Below are positions 16,665 to 25,216 of a stretch of 64,000 nucleotides of DNA, piece after piece. Each line of letters opens with the position of its first letter. Position 1 is the first letter of the stretch. Under the pieces are notes generated by a model, which searched no databases, had not been told where the DNA came from, and saw nothing but the letters and a program-made list of their open reading frames with translations. Source of the stretch: Nocardioides nitrophenolicus. Lineage in GTDB: Bacteria; Actinomycetota; Actinomycetes; Propionibacteriales; Nocardioidaceae. The DNA lies in the NCBI RefSeq assembly GCF_016907515.1, contig NZ_JAFBBY010000001.1:806001-870000 (forward strand), read 5' to 3'. Both the position numbers and the translations under genes were made by a program.

Positions 16665-17516
16665 TCAGCTGGCGAGCGGCTCGACCCAGATGTTGCCGAC
16701 GACGACCGGGTGGTCGCTGATGCCGTTGTAGACCTTGGCGTAGTCGCTGAACTTGGTGCCGGTCCAGGTGGCGAGCATCCAGTCCGGTCCGGCCTTGGGC
16801 GGCACCGGGCAGGGCTTCTTCTTCGTACCGCCGATGGAGACCAGGTCGGTCGCCTTGGCGACCCGCTGGCAGAACTCGACCCGCTCGTTCATGTCACCCA
16901 TGACGAGCACCGGGTTGCCCTTGGCGCCGAGGCGCTTGATCAGCTTGATCTCGCGGTCGGTGGAGACGTCGCGCTCGTGCTCCAGGCCGCCGGGGGCGTT
17001 GTGGATCGCGACGACGTAGAGCACGCGCTTGGTGCCGCGGTTCTTGAGCTTGACCCACGGGATGGCGCGCATCTTGCCCATCGAGGGACGGTAGATCGCA
17101 CCCTTGTCGAGGACGTCGAACTCGTCGGTCTTCCACGCGATCTGGATCGCGCCGCTGAAGTTGTCGAGGGTGCGGCGCGGCCAGAACTTGAACCGCGAGA
17201 GCCGGTGCCGCAGCACCTTCAGCTGGGACTGGTGCACCTCCTGGAAGGCGACCACGTTGCGCTTGCGCTGCTGGACCTGGGTCGCGGCGGCGTTGGCGCG
17301 GCCGATGCCGCCGGGCGCCATCGAGGCGGTGAGGATGTTGAAGGTCATCGCGCGGACCTCGAACCCACCGCCCTTGGCGGCGGGGACGGCGGGGGTGCCG
17401 TCGGGCTCAGGCGCGGCGGCCGTGGCGCTCTGGCTCTGCGCGAGCGAGGCGCCGAGGGCGAGGACCAGGAGGGCGACGCAGATCTTGGCGAGGTGCTTCC
17501 CGTACGTGGCGAGCAT
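16665..17516 (-). CDS. secreted endonuclease/exonuclease/phosphatase (EEP) family protein
   Basis: The 283 residues begin with a Sec signal peptide (MLATYGKHLAKICVALLVLALGASLAQS). The mature part is an EEP fold with all catalytic positions: Asn in RAMTFNILTA, Glu in VVAFQEVHQ, Asp/Asn in VLVMGDMNERVE and Asp-His in GISDHPVVVG. Members of this fold cleave nucleic acid or phospholipid/phosphoinositide phosphoesters; the substrate cannot be told here. The window contains two further secreted EEP proteins (39985-41343 and 48112-49239). The gene is convergent with the helicase and followed by a terminator. Confidence 0.88.
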   Translation of the reverse strand: MLATYGKHLAKICVALLVLALGASLAQSQSATAAAPEPDGTPAVPAAKGGGFEVRAMTFNILTASMAPGGIGRANAAATQVQQRKRNVVAFQEVHQSQLKVLRHRLSRFKFWPRRTLDNFSGAIQIAWKTDEFDVLDKGAIYRPSMGKMRAIPWVKLKNRGTKRVLYVVAIHNAPGGLEHERDVSTDREIKLIKRLGAKGNPVLVMGDMNERVEFCQRVAKATDLVSIGGTKKKPCPVPPKAGPDWMLATWTGTKFSDYAKVYNGISDHPVVVGNIWVEPLAS

Positions 17517-17560
17517 CCGGGCACCCTAGGCAGAAGCCCCCGCTCCGGGGCAAATCGAGG

Positions 17561-18301
17561 TCAGGCGGTGACGACGACGGTGGTGCCGACCGGGGCGAAG
17601 TCCCACAGCGCGATCGCGTTGGGGCGGGCCTGCCGGATGCAGCCGTGGGAGAGGGGGGTGCCGAGCTGCTCGCGGGTCTGGACCGGCTTGCCCTCGTCGA
17701 CGGGGATGGTGTGGAAGCCGATCGCCGCGCCCTGGGTGCCGCGGGTGAACCGGACGAAGTATTCCATGGTGCCGGAGTCGTCGACGCCGATGGCGTGGCG
17801 GCTGCGGGAGTAGACGGCGTACGTGCCGGGGTCGAGGTTGTCCTCGACGCTGCCCGAGACCAGGTAGGTGCGGGCGACCTCTCCGTCTCCGTCGACCAGC
17901 CAGACCCGCTGCCGGCCCTCGCTGAACACGATCCGGCGGCCGGTCCCGGACCGCGGCGGCAGCTCGGTGGAGTCGGAGAGCGCGGCGAGCGGGGCGCTCA
18001 CGTCGGCGAGGTCGGCGGTCGCGGACGGCTGGAGCGCGGTGAGGTCGTCGCGCTCCGGGGTGGCGCTCTGGGTGGAGGCGGCCGGCGTCGTCGGGCTGTC
18101 CTGGCTGGCGGCGGCCGGCGCCTCGGGCTCGCCGGGGAGCAGTCCGAAGCCGCCCGCGACCGCGACGGCGGTCACGCTGAGCGCCGCGGCGACGGCGGTG
18201 ATCCGGCCGTAGCGCGGGCGCACCGGCGTGGCGCGGCGGCGGCCGGCGGCGCGGCGGGCGCGGTGGCGGCCGGGATCGGGGCGGGCGGCGTGCTTCGACA
18301 C
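17561..18301 (-). CDS. L,D-transpeptidase (YkuD domain)
   Basis: This 246-residue protein has an arginine-rich cytoplasmic start, a membrane helix near residues 31-52 (ITAVAAALSVTAVAVAGGFG), a Ser/Thr/Pro-rich linker and a C-terminal YkuD domain. The catalytic motif is intact: GFHTIP then SHGCIR with His219 and Cys221. Such enzymes make 3-3 cross-links in peptidoglycan or anchor proteins to it. Unlike mycobacterial homologues it lacks an Ig-like domain. The start is GTG at 18301, five bases after the ParA gene stop, so the two are probably co-transcribed. Confidence 0.9.
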   Translation of the reverse strand: MSKHAARPDPGRHRARRAAGRRRATPVRPRYGRITAVAAALSVTAVAVAGGFGLLPGEPEAPAAASQDSPTTPAASTQSATPERDDLTALQPSATADLADVSAPLAALSDSTELPPRSGTGRRIVFSEGRQRVWLVDGDGEVARTYLVSGSVEDNLDPGTYAVYSRSRHAIGVDDSGTMEYFVRFTRGTQGAAIGFHTIPVDEGKPVQTREQLGTPLSHGCIRQARPNAIALWDFAPVGTTVVVTA

Positions 18302-18306
18302 GGCGT

Positions 18307-19110
18307 TCAGCGGGCCGACCGGGCGAGCAGGGAGCCGGCGACCTCGCGGTAGGCCTCGGCGCCCTTGCTCGTGCGGCTGGTCGCGAGGATCGAGCGGCCC
18401 GCGGCCGGCGCCTCGGCGAACTTGATGGTCTTGGGGATCGGCGGCTCGACGACCTCGAGGTCATAGGTCTCCGCGATCGTGTCGAGCACGGCGCGCGCGT
18501 GGTTGGTGCGGCCGTCGTAGAGCGTCGGGAGGACGCCCCACACCGCGAGGTCGCGGTTGGTGAACCGGCGTACGTCGTGGACGGTGTCGAGCAGCTGGCC
18601 GACCCCGCGGTGGGACAGGGTCTCGCACTGCAGCGGGATGAGGACGCCGCCGGCCGCGGTCAGCGCCGCGACGGTGAGCACGCCGAGCGAGGGCGGGCAG
18701 TCGAGCAGCACCCAGTCGTAGCTGCGTCCGCTGGCCTGGAGGTCCTCGAGCACCCCGCGCAGGACGTGCTCGCGGCCGGTGCGGGTCAGCAGGTCGGCCT
18801 CGGCGCGGGCCAGCTCGATGGTCGCCGGCAGCAGGTCGACGCCGTCCTCGGTCTCGAGGATCACCTCCCCCACCGCGGTGCCCTTGGTCAGCACGTGGTG
18901 GACCGAGAGCTCGAGGTCCTCGGGGTCGATGCCGAGCGAGAAGGTCAGGCAGGCCTGCGGGTCGAGGTCGACGAGCAGCACCCGCTGCCCCCGCTCGGCG
19001 AGGGCCGCTCCGATCGACGCGACACTGGTGGTCTTCGCGACGCCACCCTTCTGGTTGGCGACAGCGAGGATCGTGGGAGCCGCCTGCACGCTGTTCATCG
19101 GGACCATCAT
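18307..19110 (-). CDS. ParA/Soj-like ATPase
   Basis: The 267-residue P-loop ATPase has the deviant Walker A motif KGGVAKTT (Lys21 and Lys26), switch I/II region LLVDLDPQACLTFSLG, and VLLDCPPSLGVLT. It belongs to the MinD/ParA superfamily, but no ParB gene or parS is nearby, so it is more likely an orphan ParA-like positioning protein such as Rv3213c, which sits in the same neighbourhood as the ferritin-like and helicase genes. ATG at 19110 is used; ATG at 19098 is an equally plausible start. It is divergent from the SDR gene by 26 bases and lies upstream of the L,D-transpeptidase. Confidence 0.88.
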   Translation of the reverse strand: MMVPMNSVQAAPTILAVANQKGGVAKTTSVASIGAALAERGQRVLLVDLDPQACLTFSLGIDPEDLELSVHHVLTKGTAVGEVILETEDGVDLLPATIELARAEADLLTRTGREHVLRGVLEDLQASGRSYDWVLLDCPPSLGVLTVAALTAAGGVLIPLQCETLSHRGVGQLLDTVHDVRRFTNRDLAVWGVLPTLYDGRTNHARAVLDTIAETYDLEVVEPPIPKTIKFAEAPAAGRSILATSRTSKGAEAYREVAGSLLARSAR

Positions 19111-19124
19111 GCCCGATCGGGGCC

Positions 19125-19130
19125 TAGGGT
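19125..19130 (+). promoter_or_regulatory. -10 box giving a leaderless SDR mRNA
   Basis: TAGGGT ends six bases before the ATG at 19137, the spacing expected when transcription begins at the start codon. No Shine-Dalgarno sequence precedes the ATG. Confidence 0.5.
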
Positions 19131-19136
19131 TGCGGC

Positions 19137-19898
19137 ATGCCCACAGCCCTCGTGACCGGCGCCACGGCCGGCATCGGCCTCGAGTTCGCCCGCCAGCTCG
19201 CCGCGCGCGGCCACGACCTGGTCCTGGTGGCCCGCGACGAGGCCCGGCTCGGGTCCGTCGCCGAGGAGCTCCGCTCGTCGTACGCCGTCGGGGTGCAGGT
19301 GCTGCCCGCCGACCTCACCTCGCTGGACGCCCTCGCCCGCGTCGAGGCCCGGCTGGCCGACCGCGCGGCGCCGGTCGACCTCCTGGTCAACAACGCGGGC
19401 TTCGGGCTCAAGGAGCGCTTCCTCGACAACCCGGTCGACGTCGAGCAGGCCCAGCAGGACGTGCTGGTGCGCGCCGTGCTGCGGCTGACCCATGCCGCGC
19501 TCGGCGGCATGGTCGAGCGTGGGCGGGGCGGCGTGATCAACGTGTCGAGCGTGGCCGCCTTCCTGCCCCGCGGCACCTACAGCGCGGCGAAGGCCTGGGT
19601 GAACTCGTTCAGCGCCTGGGCGCACCAGGAGTACGCCGGTCGGGGCGTCACCGTGATGGCGCTGTGCCCGGGCTTCGTCAAGACCGAGTTCCACCAGCGG
19701 CTCGGTGTCGACCGCGACGCCTCGGCGCCCCGGCTGCTGTGGCTGGAGCCCGACCGGCTGGTCCGCGACGCGCTCGCCGACTTCGACCGCGGCCGGGCGC
19801 TGTCGATCCCGTCGAAGCGCTACCAGGCGATCGTCGCCGGCACCCGCGTGGTCCCCAGCTCGCTGCTCCAGCGGCTGCAGTCGCTGGGGCGGAAGTGA
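19137..19898 (+). CDS. short-chain dehydrogenase/reductase
   Basis: This 253-residue Rossmann-fold oxidoreductase has the cofactor loop TGATAGIG (residues 8-15), VNNAG (85-89), the catalytic Ser in INVSS and the Tyr148/Lys152 pair in YSAAK. ARDEARL after the second strand, with an Arg, suggests NADP rather than NAD. It is a classical SDR most like the family annotated as oxidoreductases acting on ketones or fatty acyl chains; the substrate is unknown. It has its own leaderless-type promoter and ends ten bases before the convergent MarC gene. Confidence 0.9.
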   Translation: MPTALVTGATAGIGLEFARQLAARGHDLVLVARDEARLGSVAEELRSSYAVGVQVLPADLTSLDALARVEARLADRAAPVDLLVNNAGFGLKERFLDNPVDVEQAQQDVLVRAVLRLTHAALGGMVERGRGGVINVSSVAAFLPRGTYSAAKAWVNSFSAWAHQEYAGRGVTVMALCPGFVKTEFHQRLGVDRDASAPRLLWLEPDRLVRDALADFDRGRALSIPSKRYQAIVAGTRVVPSSLLQRLQSLGRK

Positions 19899-19907
19899 GG
19901 GGCCGGC

Positions 19908-20516
19908 TCAGCCCTCGCCGGCGATGAACGCCCGGACGGCGTCGGCGACCAGCTGCACCGCGATGGCGGACAGCAGCAGGCCGGCGATCCGGGTGACGAG
20001 CAGGACGCCGCCGTCGCGGATCAGGCGCAGGATCGGCAGCGAGTAGCGCATCGCGGCCCAGAGCGCGACGTGGACGCCGACCACGCCGAGGGCCACGGAG
20101 ACGCCGTCGCCCCAGGAGCCGATGTCCTGGACGAACAGCATGGTGGCGACGATCGCGCCCGGGCCGGCGAGCAGCGGGGTGCCGAGCGGGACGAGGGCGA
20201 TGTTGGCGTCGGCGGAGGCGGTCAGCTCGTCCTGCTTGCCGGTGAGCAGCTCGAGGGCGACCAGCAGGAGCAGCAGGCCGCCGGCGCACTGCAGCGCGGG
20301 CAGCGAGATGTGCAGGTAGTTGAGGATCTGCTGGCCGAAGAGCGCGAACAGCGTGATCACCAGGAACGAGACCGCGACCGCCTGCCAGGCGGCGCGCCGG
20401 GCGGTGGCCGCGCTGCGGCCCGCGGTCAGCGACAGGAAGATCGGCACCGTGCCGACGGGGTCCATGATCACGAAGAGGGTCACGAACACCTCGACGAGCA
20501 GCACGGCGTCGATCAT
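19908..20516 (-). CDS. MarC family integral membrane protein
   Basis: This 202-residue protein has six hydrophobic segments, beginning VEVFVTLFVIMDPVGTVPIF, and the family motif DPVGTVPIFLSLT. Other family features are ALQCAGGLLLLLVALELL and PLGTPLLAGPGAIVATML. MarC proteins were once linked to multidrug resistance, but their transport function is not established. The start at 20516 overlaps the stop of the PHP gene by four bases, so both are translated together. Confidence 0.9.
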   Translation of the reverse strand: MIDAVLLVEVFVTLFVIMDPVGTVPIFLSLTAGRSAATARRAAWQAVAVSFLVITLFALFGQQILNYLHISLPALQCAGGLLLLLVALELLTGKQDELTASADANIALVPLGTPLLAGPGAIVATMLFVQDIGSWGDGVSVALGVVGVHVALWAAMRYSLPILRLIRDGGVLLVTRIAGLLLSAIAVQLVADAVRAFIAGEG

Positions 20517-21385
20517 CGGCGCACGCCCCCGACCAGGCCGGTGGGCGAGCCGAGCTCGGCGGCCCGGTCGAGCAGACGCCGCAGCTCGCCCCGGGAGGTG
20601 GTCTCGCAGCCGAGCTCGTGCCCGGTCTTGCCGGTGCCGTGATGGTCGCTGGAGCCGGTGACCAGCAGCCGCAGCCGCGAGGCGATCCCCCGCAGCTGCC
20701 CCCGCTCGGCCCGGTCGTGGTCGAGGTGGTCGACCTCGATGCCGCCCAGCCCGGCCGCGGCGAGCTCGGCGAAGGCCGCCTCGTCGAGCACCGACGCCGA
20801 GCCGCGCCCCCACGGGTGGGCGACCACGCTGACCCCGCGGGCGGCGGTGACCAGCCCGATCATCTCGACCAGGTCGGCGGCGTACCGGTCGACGAACGCC
20901 GGGCCGTCGTCGGCGAGGTAGCGGGCGAACGCCTCGTTGCGGTTGCGGACGACGCCCAGGCGCACCAGCAGGTCGGCGACGTGGGGGCGCCCGGTCACCT
21001 GGTTGTCGGGACTCACCTCGGCCAGCGCCTCCTCGGTCGCGGGTACGCCGAGCTCCCGCAGCCGGGCGAGCATCGTCGGCACCCGCGCCTCGCGTCCCTC
21101 CACGATCCGGCCGAGCTCGGCCTGCAGCGCCGGGTCGGCGTCGTCGGGGAGATAGGCCAGCAGGTGGACACCGGCCCCACGGAACCGGGTGCTGACCTCG
21201 ATCCCCCGCACCAGCCCGATGCCGACCTGCTCCGCCGCCGCGGCCGCCTCGGCCCAGCCGGCCGTGGTGTCGTGGTCGGTGAGCGCCACCACGTCCAGCC
21301 CCGCCGCCGCGGCCGCCCGCACCAGGTCGGCGGGCGCCGCGGTCCCGTCGCTGACGCTGGAGTGGGTGTGGAGGTCGATCGTCAC
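20513..21385 (-). CDS. PHP domain phosphoesterase
   Basis: The 290-residue protein has the PHP metal-binding layout: DLHTHSSVSDG (residues 4-14), LTDHDTTAG near 36-44, RGIEVSTRF, a histidine in VSVVAHPWGRG and SSDHHGTGK near the end. It matches the stand-alone PHP phosphoesterases that hydrolyse 3',5'-nucleoside bisphosphates or similar small substrates. The start is GTG, only six bases after a TAGCCT box. The gene leads the operon with marC. Confidence 0.9.
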   Translation of the reverse strand: MTIDLHTHSSVSDGTAAPADLVRAAAAAGLDVVALTDHDTTAGWAEAAAAAEQVGIGLVRGIEVSTRFRGAGVHLLAYLPDDADPALQAELGRIVEGREARVPTMLARLRELGVPATEEALAEVSPDNQVTGRPHVADLLVRLGVVRNRNEAFARYLADDGPAFVDRYAADLVEMIGLVTAARGVSVVAHPWGRGSASVLDEAAFAELAAAGLGGIEVDHLDHDRAERGQLRGIASRLRLLVTGSSDHHGTGKTGHELGCETTSRGELRRLLDRAAELGSPTGLVGGVRR

Positions 21386-21391
21386 CGTACG

Positions 21392-21397
21392 AGGCTA
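21392..21397 (-). promoter_or_regulatory. -10 box giving a leaderless PHP mRNA
   Basis: On the minus strand TAGCCT ends six bases before the GTG start at 21385. Confidence 0.45.
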
Positions 21398-21423
21398 GTG
21401 CCCGCGGCGGGCGGCCGTCGCCG

Positions 21424-23088
21424 TCAGGCCGCGGCGGGCACCCGCTCGCCCCGCTCGGCCTGCTCGACCTGCTCAGCGGCCACCGGGACCGGCCAGGTGA
21501 GCGGCGTACCGGCCTCGCGGGTCTTGGGAGTGACCAGGTACGCGATGAGCACCGCCGCCCCGATCCGGGGCAGCTCCCCCAGCGAGCGGTAGGTGAGGTG
21601 CAGGGCCTCGCAGCGGGGCGAGAACTTGGCCTTGAAGGCGTGCAGCGAGCTGAACCCGTAGAGCGGCTCGAGCAGCCGCGCCGAGCGCTCCAGCCCCCGC
21701 TGCAGCCAGCCCTCCGCCTCCCCCGCGCTGCGGGCCAGCGGCGCCGCCGACAGGGACACGACGGTCGCGCCCTCCGCCTGGAAGGCCAGGCACGACTCGG
21801 CGATGAGGAACTCGATGACCGGCCGGAAGCCGTCGTCGGGGCGTCGCATCAGGTCCAGGGTCCAGCCGTCGATCCGGCCGCCGGCCCCGTGGACGGGCAG
21901 CCACGAGAGGAACCCGTGCACCCGGTCGTCGGCGTCGAGGGCCAGCGCGACCCGCACCCGCGGGTCCATGGCGTGGTCGACGCCGCCGAGGGTGAAGCCG
22001 AGCTCGGGGGTGCGCTGGCGGCGCAGCCAGGCCGCGCTGATCTCCCGCACCTGGGCGATGATCCGCGGGTCGGCGTCGGCGAGGGCGACCAGCTCGAACC
22101 GGATGCCGTCCCGGGCCGCGCGGTTGCGGGCGGTACGCACGTCCTGCCACCGCTTGCCCCGGAACTCCAGGCCCGGCAGGTCGAGCAGGGTGTCCTCGCC
22201 GATCTGCAGGCTGCGCCCGCCGACCGTCCGCGCCACCGGCCCGGTCACCGCGAAGTGGCTCGGGACCAGGTGCTCGTCGTCGCAGAAGGCCGCGAACTCG
22301 CGCGCCGCGCGGGCCCGCCAGTCCGGTGTGCCGATCGGGTCGCCGAGGGCCAGCGCGACGCCGAGGTGGCGGCGGTAGGCGAGATAGCCCTCGCCGCGCG
22401 GGTCGTAGAAGTAGCGCACGCCGGGCCAGGTGGTCATCCAGGACAGGGTGCCGCCGCCGTCGCGCCGCAGGTGCTCGATCGCGCGGTCGCGGTTGACCAG
22501 CGGCCGGCGCCGCGGGCCGATCAGGGAGCCGATCAGCAGGCCGGCGGCGACCGCCACCAGGTGGACGACGTCGGCGAGATGGCCGATCAGGAAGAGGGAG
22601 AGCACGGCGTACCCGACCAGGCCGGTGCGGACCACGCGCCGGGGGACGGTGCCGAGGAAGGCGGTGATCGTGGCGCCTACGGCGAGCGCGCCACCCGACG
22701 GGCCGACGTCGCGCGCGTGCTGGAGGGAGTCCGGGCCGACGGCCAGGATCAGCGCGCTCGCGACCACGACGCTGCCGACCTGGGTGACCAGCCAGAGCAG
22801 GGCGGTGCGCAGGGTCCCGAGCCGGGGCTCGGCGTACCCGATGCACAGCGCGAAGCTCAGCAGCACCGGTAGGTAGCACCAGGGGGCGATGGCGAGCAGG
22901 GGGCCGGTGAGCAGGGTTCCCCAGTGGCCGGCGGCCAGCGGGTCGGGGCCGTAGGCCAGGGCTCGGCCCCAGTCGTGGTCGAGGATGTCGCCGGTCAGCG
23001 CACCGGAGCCGAGGCCGACCACGACGAGGGTCAGCAACCCGAGCACGGTGAACGGCCGGCGACGGAGGGCGGTTCGGAGGGCTGGCAT
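21424..23088 (-). CDS. DUF2156 (LPG-synthase C-like) protein with rhomboid-like membrane half
   Basis: The 554-residue protein joins two parts. Residues about 10-200 are six hydrophobic helices resembling a rhomboid core, with GPSGGA near residue 130 and a histidine in HLADVVHLVAVAAG. Residues about 225-520 are a DUF2156 domain, the aminoacyltransferase part of MprF/LysX-type enzymes (GVRYFYDPRGEGYLAYRR, KRWQDVRTARNRAARDG, LIAESCLAFQAEGA). Such enzymes transfer amino acids from aminoacyl-tRNA to membrane lipids and reduce surface negative charge. No tRNA synthetase domain is fused. Acceptor and amino acid cannot be deduced. Confidence 0.85.
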   Translation of the reverse strand: MPALRTALRRRPFTVLGLLTLVVVGLGSGALTGDILDHDWGRALAYGPDPLAAGHWGTLLTGPLLAIAPWCYLPVLLSFALCIGYAEPRLGTLRTALLWLVTQVGSVVVASALILAVGPDSLQHARDVGPSGGALAVGATITAFLGTVPRRVVRTGLVGYAVLSLFLIGHLADVVHLVAVAAGLLIGSLIGPRRRPLVNRDRAIEHLRRDGGGTLSWMTTWPGVRYFYDPRGEGYLAYRRHLGVALALGDPIGTPDWRARAAREFAAFCDDEHLVPSHFAVTGPVARTVGGRSLQIGEDTLLDLPGLEFRGKRWQDVRTARNRAARDGIRFELVALADADPRIIAQVREISAAWLRRQRTPELGFTLGGVDHAMDPRVRVALALDADDRVHGFLSWLPVHGAGGRIDGWTLDLMRRPDDGFRPVIEFLIAESCLAFQAEGATVVSLSAAPLARSAGEAEGWLQRGLERSARLLEPLYGFSSLHAFKAKFSPRCEALHLTYRSLGELPRIGAAVLIAYLVTPKTREAGTPLTWPVPVAAEQVEQAERGERVPAAA

Positions 23089-23181
23089 GCGTCCAGCCTT
23101 CCGCCGCGACGCCGCGCCGTCAGGGGCCCACCGACCCCGATCGGTGGTGGTGCCCGCACCACCCCCGGGGTGGGGACGGCC

Positions 23182-25137
23182 TCACAGCTCGGCGAGGACC
23201 ACGACCCGGTCGCCGGGCTCGACGACCACGGTCTCGCTCTTGGCGAGGTTGACCGCGACACCGACCCGCGAGCCGGCTTCGGCCAGCCGGGGCGAGGAGA
23301 ACCCGATCGCGGTCTCGCCCCGGCGGGCGGCGGCCGCGACGACGGTCGCCCAGGAGAGCTCACGGCCGGGGCCGACGTACCACTCCGCCGGGCGCAGGTA
23401 GATCTCGCTGCCCTCCTCCTCGAGCAGGTCGTGGAAGACCGGCTCGATCCGGGAGTCCTCGGACAGCTGCGCGACCATCAGGCTCACGATCTCGCCGCTG
23501 ACCACGACGTCGTCGATGTCGGCGACCTGGGCGAGCACCCGGTTGCGGTCGTCCATCATCTCGCTGATGACCGGGGCGCTGCTCGCGGAGCTGGCCAGGA
23601 TGTCGCGCACGTGGAGCAGCGTGATCAGCGTCGTCGCGTCGGCGGCCTCGGCGTCGAGGTCGTCGGAGTAGCAGAGCACGATCACCTGGTCGCAGCCCGG
23701 TGCGACGTGCTCGTCGAGGACCGCGCGGCGGGTGGTGGCGGCCTCGACGACGGTCACCGCGAGGTTCGCCGTGTCGGGTACGCCGGGCGCGCCGTGCTCG
23801 GTCACCACGGTGAGGGTCGAGCCCGGGGCGGCGTACCGGTCCAGCTCGCGCAGCACGATCGGCGCCCGCTCGTTCCACCCGAGGACCACGGCGTGGGTCG
23901 GTCGCGGCTGCTCCGCCGGCTGGCCGGCGAAGGCGTCCTCGGCGACCGTGGCGCTCGAGCGCGGCGCGGTGGCGAGCACGGAGTCGTCCTCCGCGATCAC
24001 GACGAGCGAGCGGTCGCCGACGACGGTGTCGGGCGCCGGGTTGAGCTGCACGCTGCTGCCGGTGGCCACGCCGATCACGGTCAGCTGGTCGTAGTGGAGC
24101 TGGGCGTCGGCGTAGGTCGCGCCGGCCAGCTCGTGCTGCTCGAGGAAGTAGATCTCGTCGCCGTCGTAGTCGAAGAGCTCGCGGTACACGGCGGCGGCGC
24201 CGGACTGGCGCGAGGTCTGGACGACGAGCTTGGCGACCGTCTCGCGGATGTCGAGCAGCGAGATGCCGCCCGGCCGGTCGCGGCCGATCAGCCGCGCCAC
24301 CTCGAGGTTCGCCGGGTCCCGCAGCTGGGCGACGACCCGCGGGCCGGCATCGGCCGCGAGCAGGGAGCGCAGCGCGAGCAGCGCCTTGATCACGTCGCGG
24401 TCCGGCTCGGCGCCGTCGCCGGACAGGACGACGACCGAGCGGGCCGCGGCGGGGCTGACGATGGCGAGGTCGTCGATGTCGGAGGGCGCTCCGGAGCGGC
24501 AGACGACGCGGGTGCCGCGCAGGTTCGGCACCTTCGCGCGGATCTCCTCCTCCATCTCGACCTTGTCGCGGTCGGCGAGCACCGCCACCACCGGCCGGCG
24601 CCGGCTCTCGTTGGCGATCGACAGCTCGCTGATGACGGTGAAGATCGAGTCCGACCAGCCCAGGATGACCGAGTGGTCGCTCTCCAGGACCACCGACCGG
24701 CCGCGCCGCAGCTCGGCGATCCGGGCGTCGATGCCCGCGGCGATCACGCCGATCAGCGCACTGACGATGAACAGGCCGGCCACGGTGAGCACCAGCATGG
24801 TGACGATGAAGCTCCAGCGCGCGCCGGTGTCGCCGGCGACGGTGCCCGGGTCGAGGGCGTGCAGCAGGGCCTGAAAGGCGGCCTCCCAGAACCCGATGTG
24901 GTCGCGCCGCATCCCCGAGACGATGTCGATGACGGCGAACACGACGACCAGCAGCACGGTGACGGCGAACAGCCAGGCCACCAGGGCCGGCGTACCGCGG
25001 GCCATGGTGTTGTCGAAGCCGTAGCGCAGGCGGGCCCGCAGGCCCGTCGGCGCGCTCCGGGTGCGGACCGTCAGGTCCGAGCGCTGGGCGATCGCCTCTG
25101 CCGTACGACGCCGCAGCGCCTGCGCGTTCCGCGCCAT
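23182..25137 (-). CDS. CASTOR/POLLUX-like ion channel with RCK-type domains
   Basis: The 651-residue protein has two membrane helices (LVAWLFAVTVLLVVVFAVID near residue 52; WSFIVTMLVLTVAGLFIVSA near 108) with a pore-like loop between, followed by two nucleotide-binding RCK/TrkA-N-like modules (VILGWSDSIFTVISEL; VVLGWNERAPIVLREL) and an end resembling TrkA-C. This is the layout of CASTOR/POLLUX/DMI1 channels, known in plants for nuclear calcium oscillations; bacterial members are poorly studied. Two helices per subunit suggest a tetrameric cation channel. A strong AGGAGG precedes ATG at 25137. No partner gene lies next to it. Confidence 0.85.
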   Translation of the reverse strand: MARNAQALRRRTAEAIAQRSDLTVRTRSAPTGLRARLRYGFDNTMARGTPALVAWLFAVTVLLVVVFAVIDIVSGMRRDHIGFWEAAFQALLHALDPGTVAGDTGARWSFIVTMLVLTVAGLFIVSALIGVIAAGIDARIAELRRGRSVVLESDHSVILGWSDSIFTVISELSIANESRRRPVVAVLADRDKVEMEEEIRAKVPNLRGTRVVCRSGAPSDIDDLAIVSPAAARSVVVLSGDGAEPDRDVIKALLALRSLLAADAGPRVVAQLRDPANLEVARLIGRDRPGGISLLDIRETVAKLVVQTSRQSGAAAVYRELFDYDGDEIYFLEQHELAGATYADAQLHYDQLTVIGVATGSSVQLNPAPDTVVGDRSLVVIAEDDSVLATAPRSSATVAEDAFAGQPAEQPRPTHAVVLGWNERAPIVLRELDRYAAPGSTLTVVTEHGAPGVPDTANLAVTVVEAATTRRAVLDEHVAPGCDQVIVLCYSDDLDAEAADATTLITLLHVRDILASSASSAPVISEMMDDRNRVLAQVADIDDVVVSGEIVSLMVAQLSEDSRIEPVFHDLLEEEGSEIYLRPAEWYVGPGRELSWATVVAAAARRGETAIGFSSPRLAEAGSRVGVAVNLAKSETVVVEPGDRVVVLAEL

Positions 25138-25161
25138 GCGGGCCTCCTCGTGGTCCGCTGG

Positions 25162-25177
25162 GGATGCTCTCGCATCC
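25162..25177. terminator. small hairpin after the zinc-ribbon protein gene
   Basis: GGATGC-TCTC-GCATCC is a 6-bp stem with a four-base loop, about 40 bases past the stop at 25217. It is weak for a terminator and could be chance in GC-rich DNA. Confidence 0.3.
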
Positions 25178-25216
25178 GGGCGCCGCCAGGAGCGGAAATG
25201 GCCAAAGTCGGGACGG

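Noticed and set aside
18307..19110. Chromosome partition parA of a parABS system
   Set aside because: No parB, parS or replication gene is nearby; neighbourhood matches the orphan Rv3213c-type ATPase.
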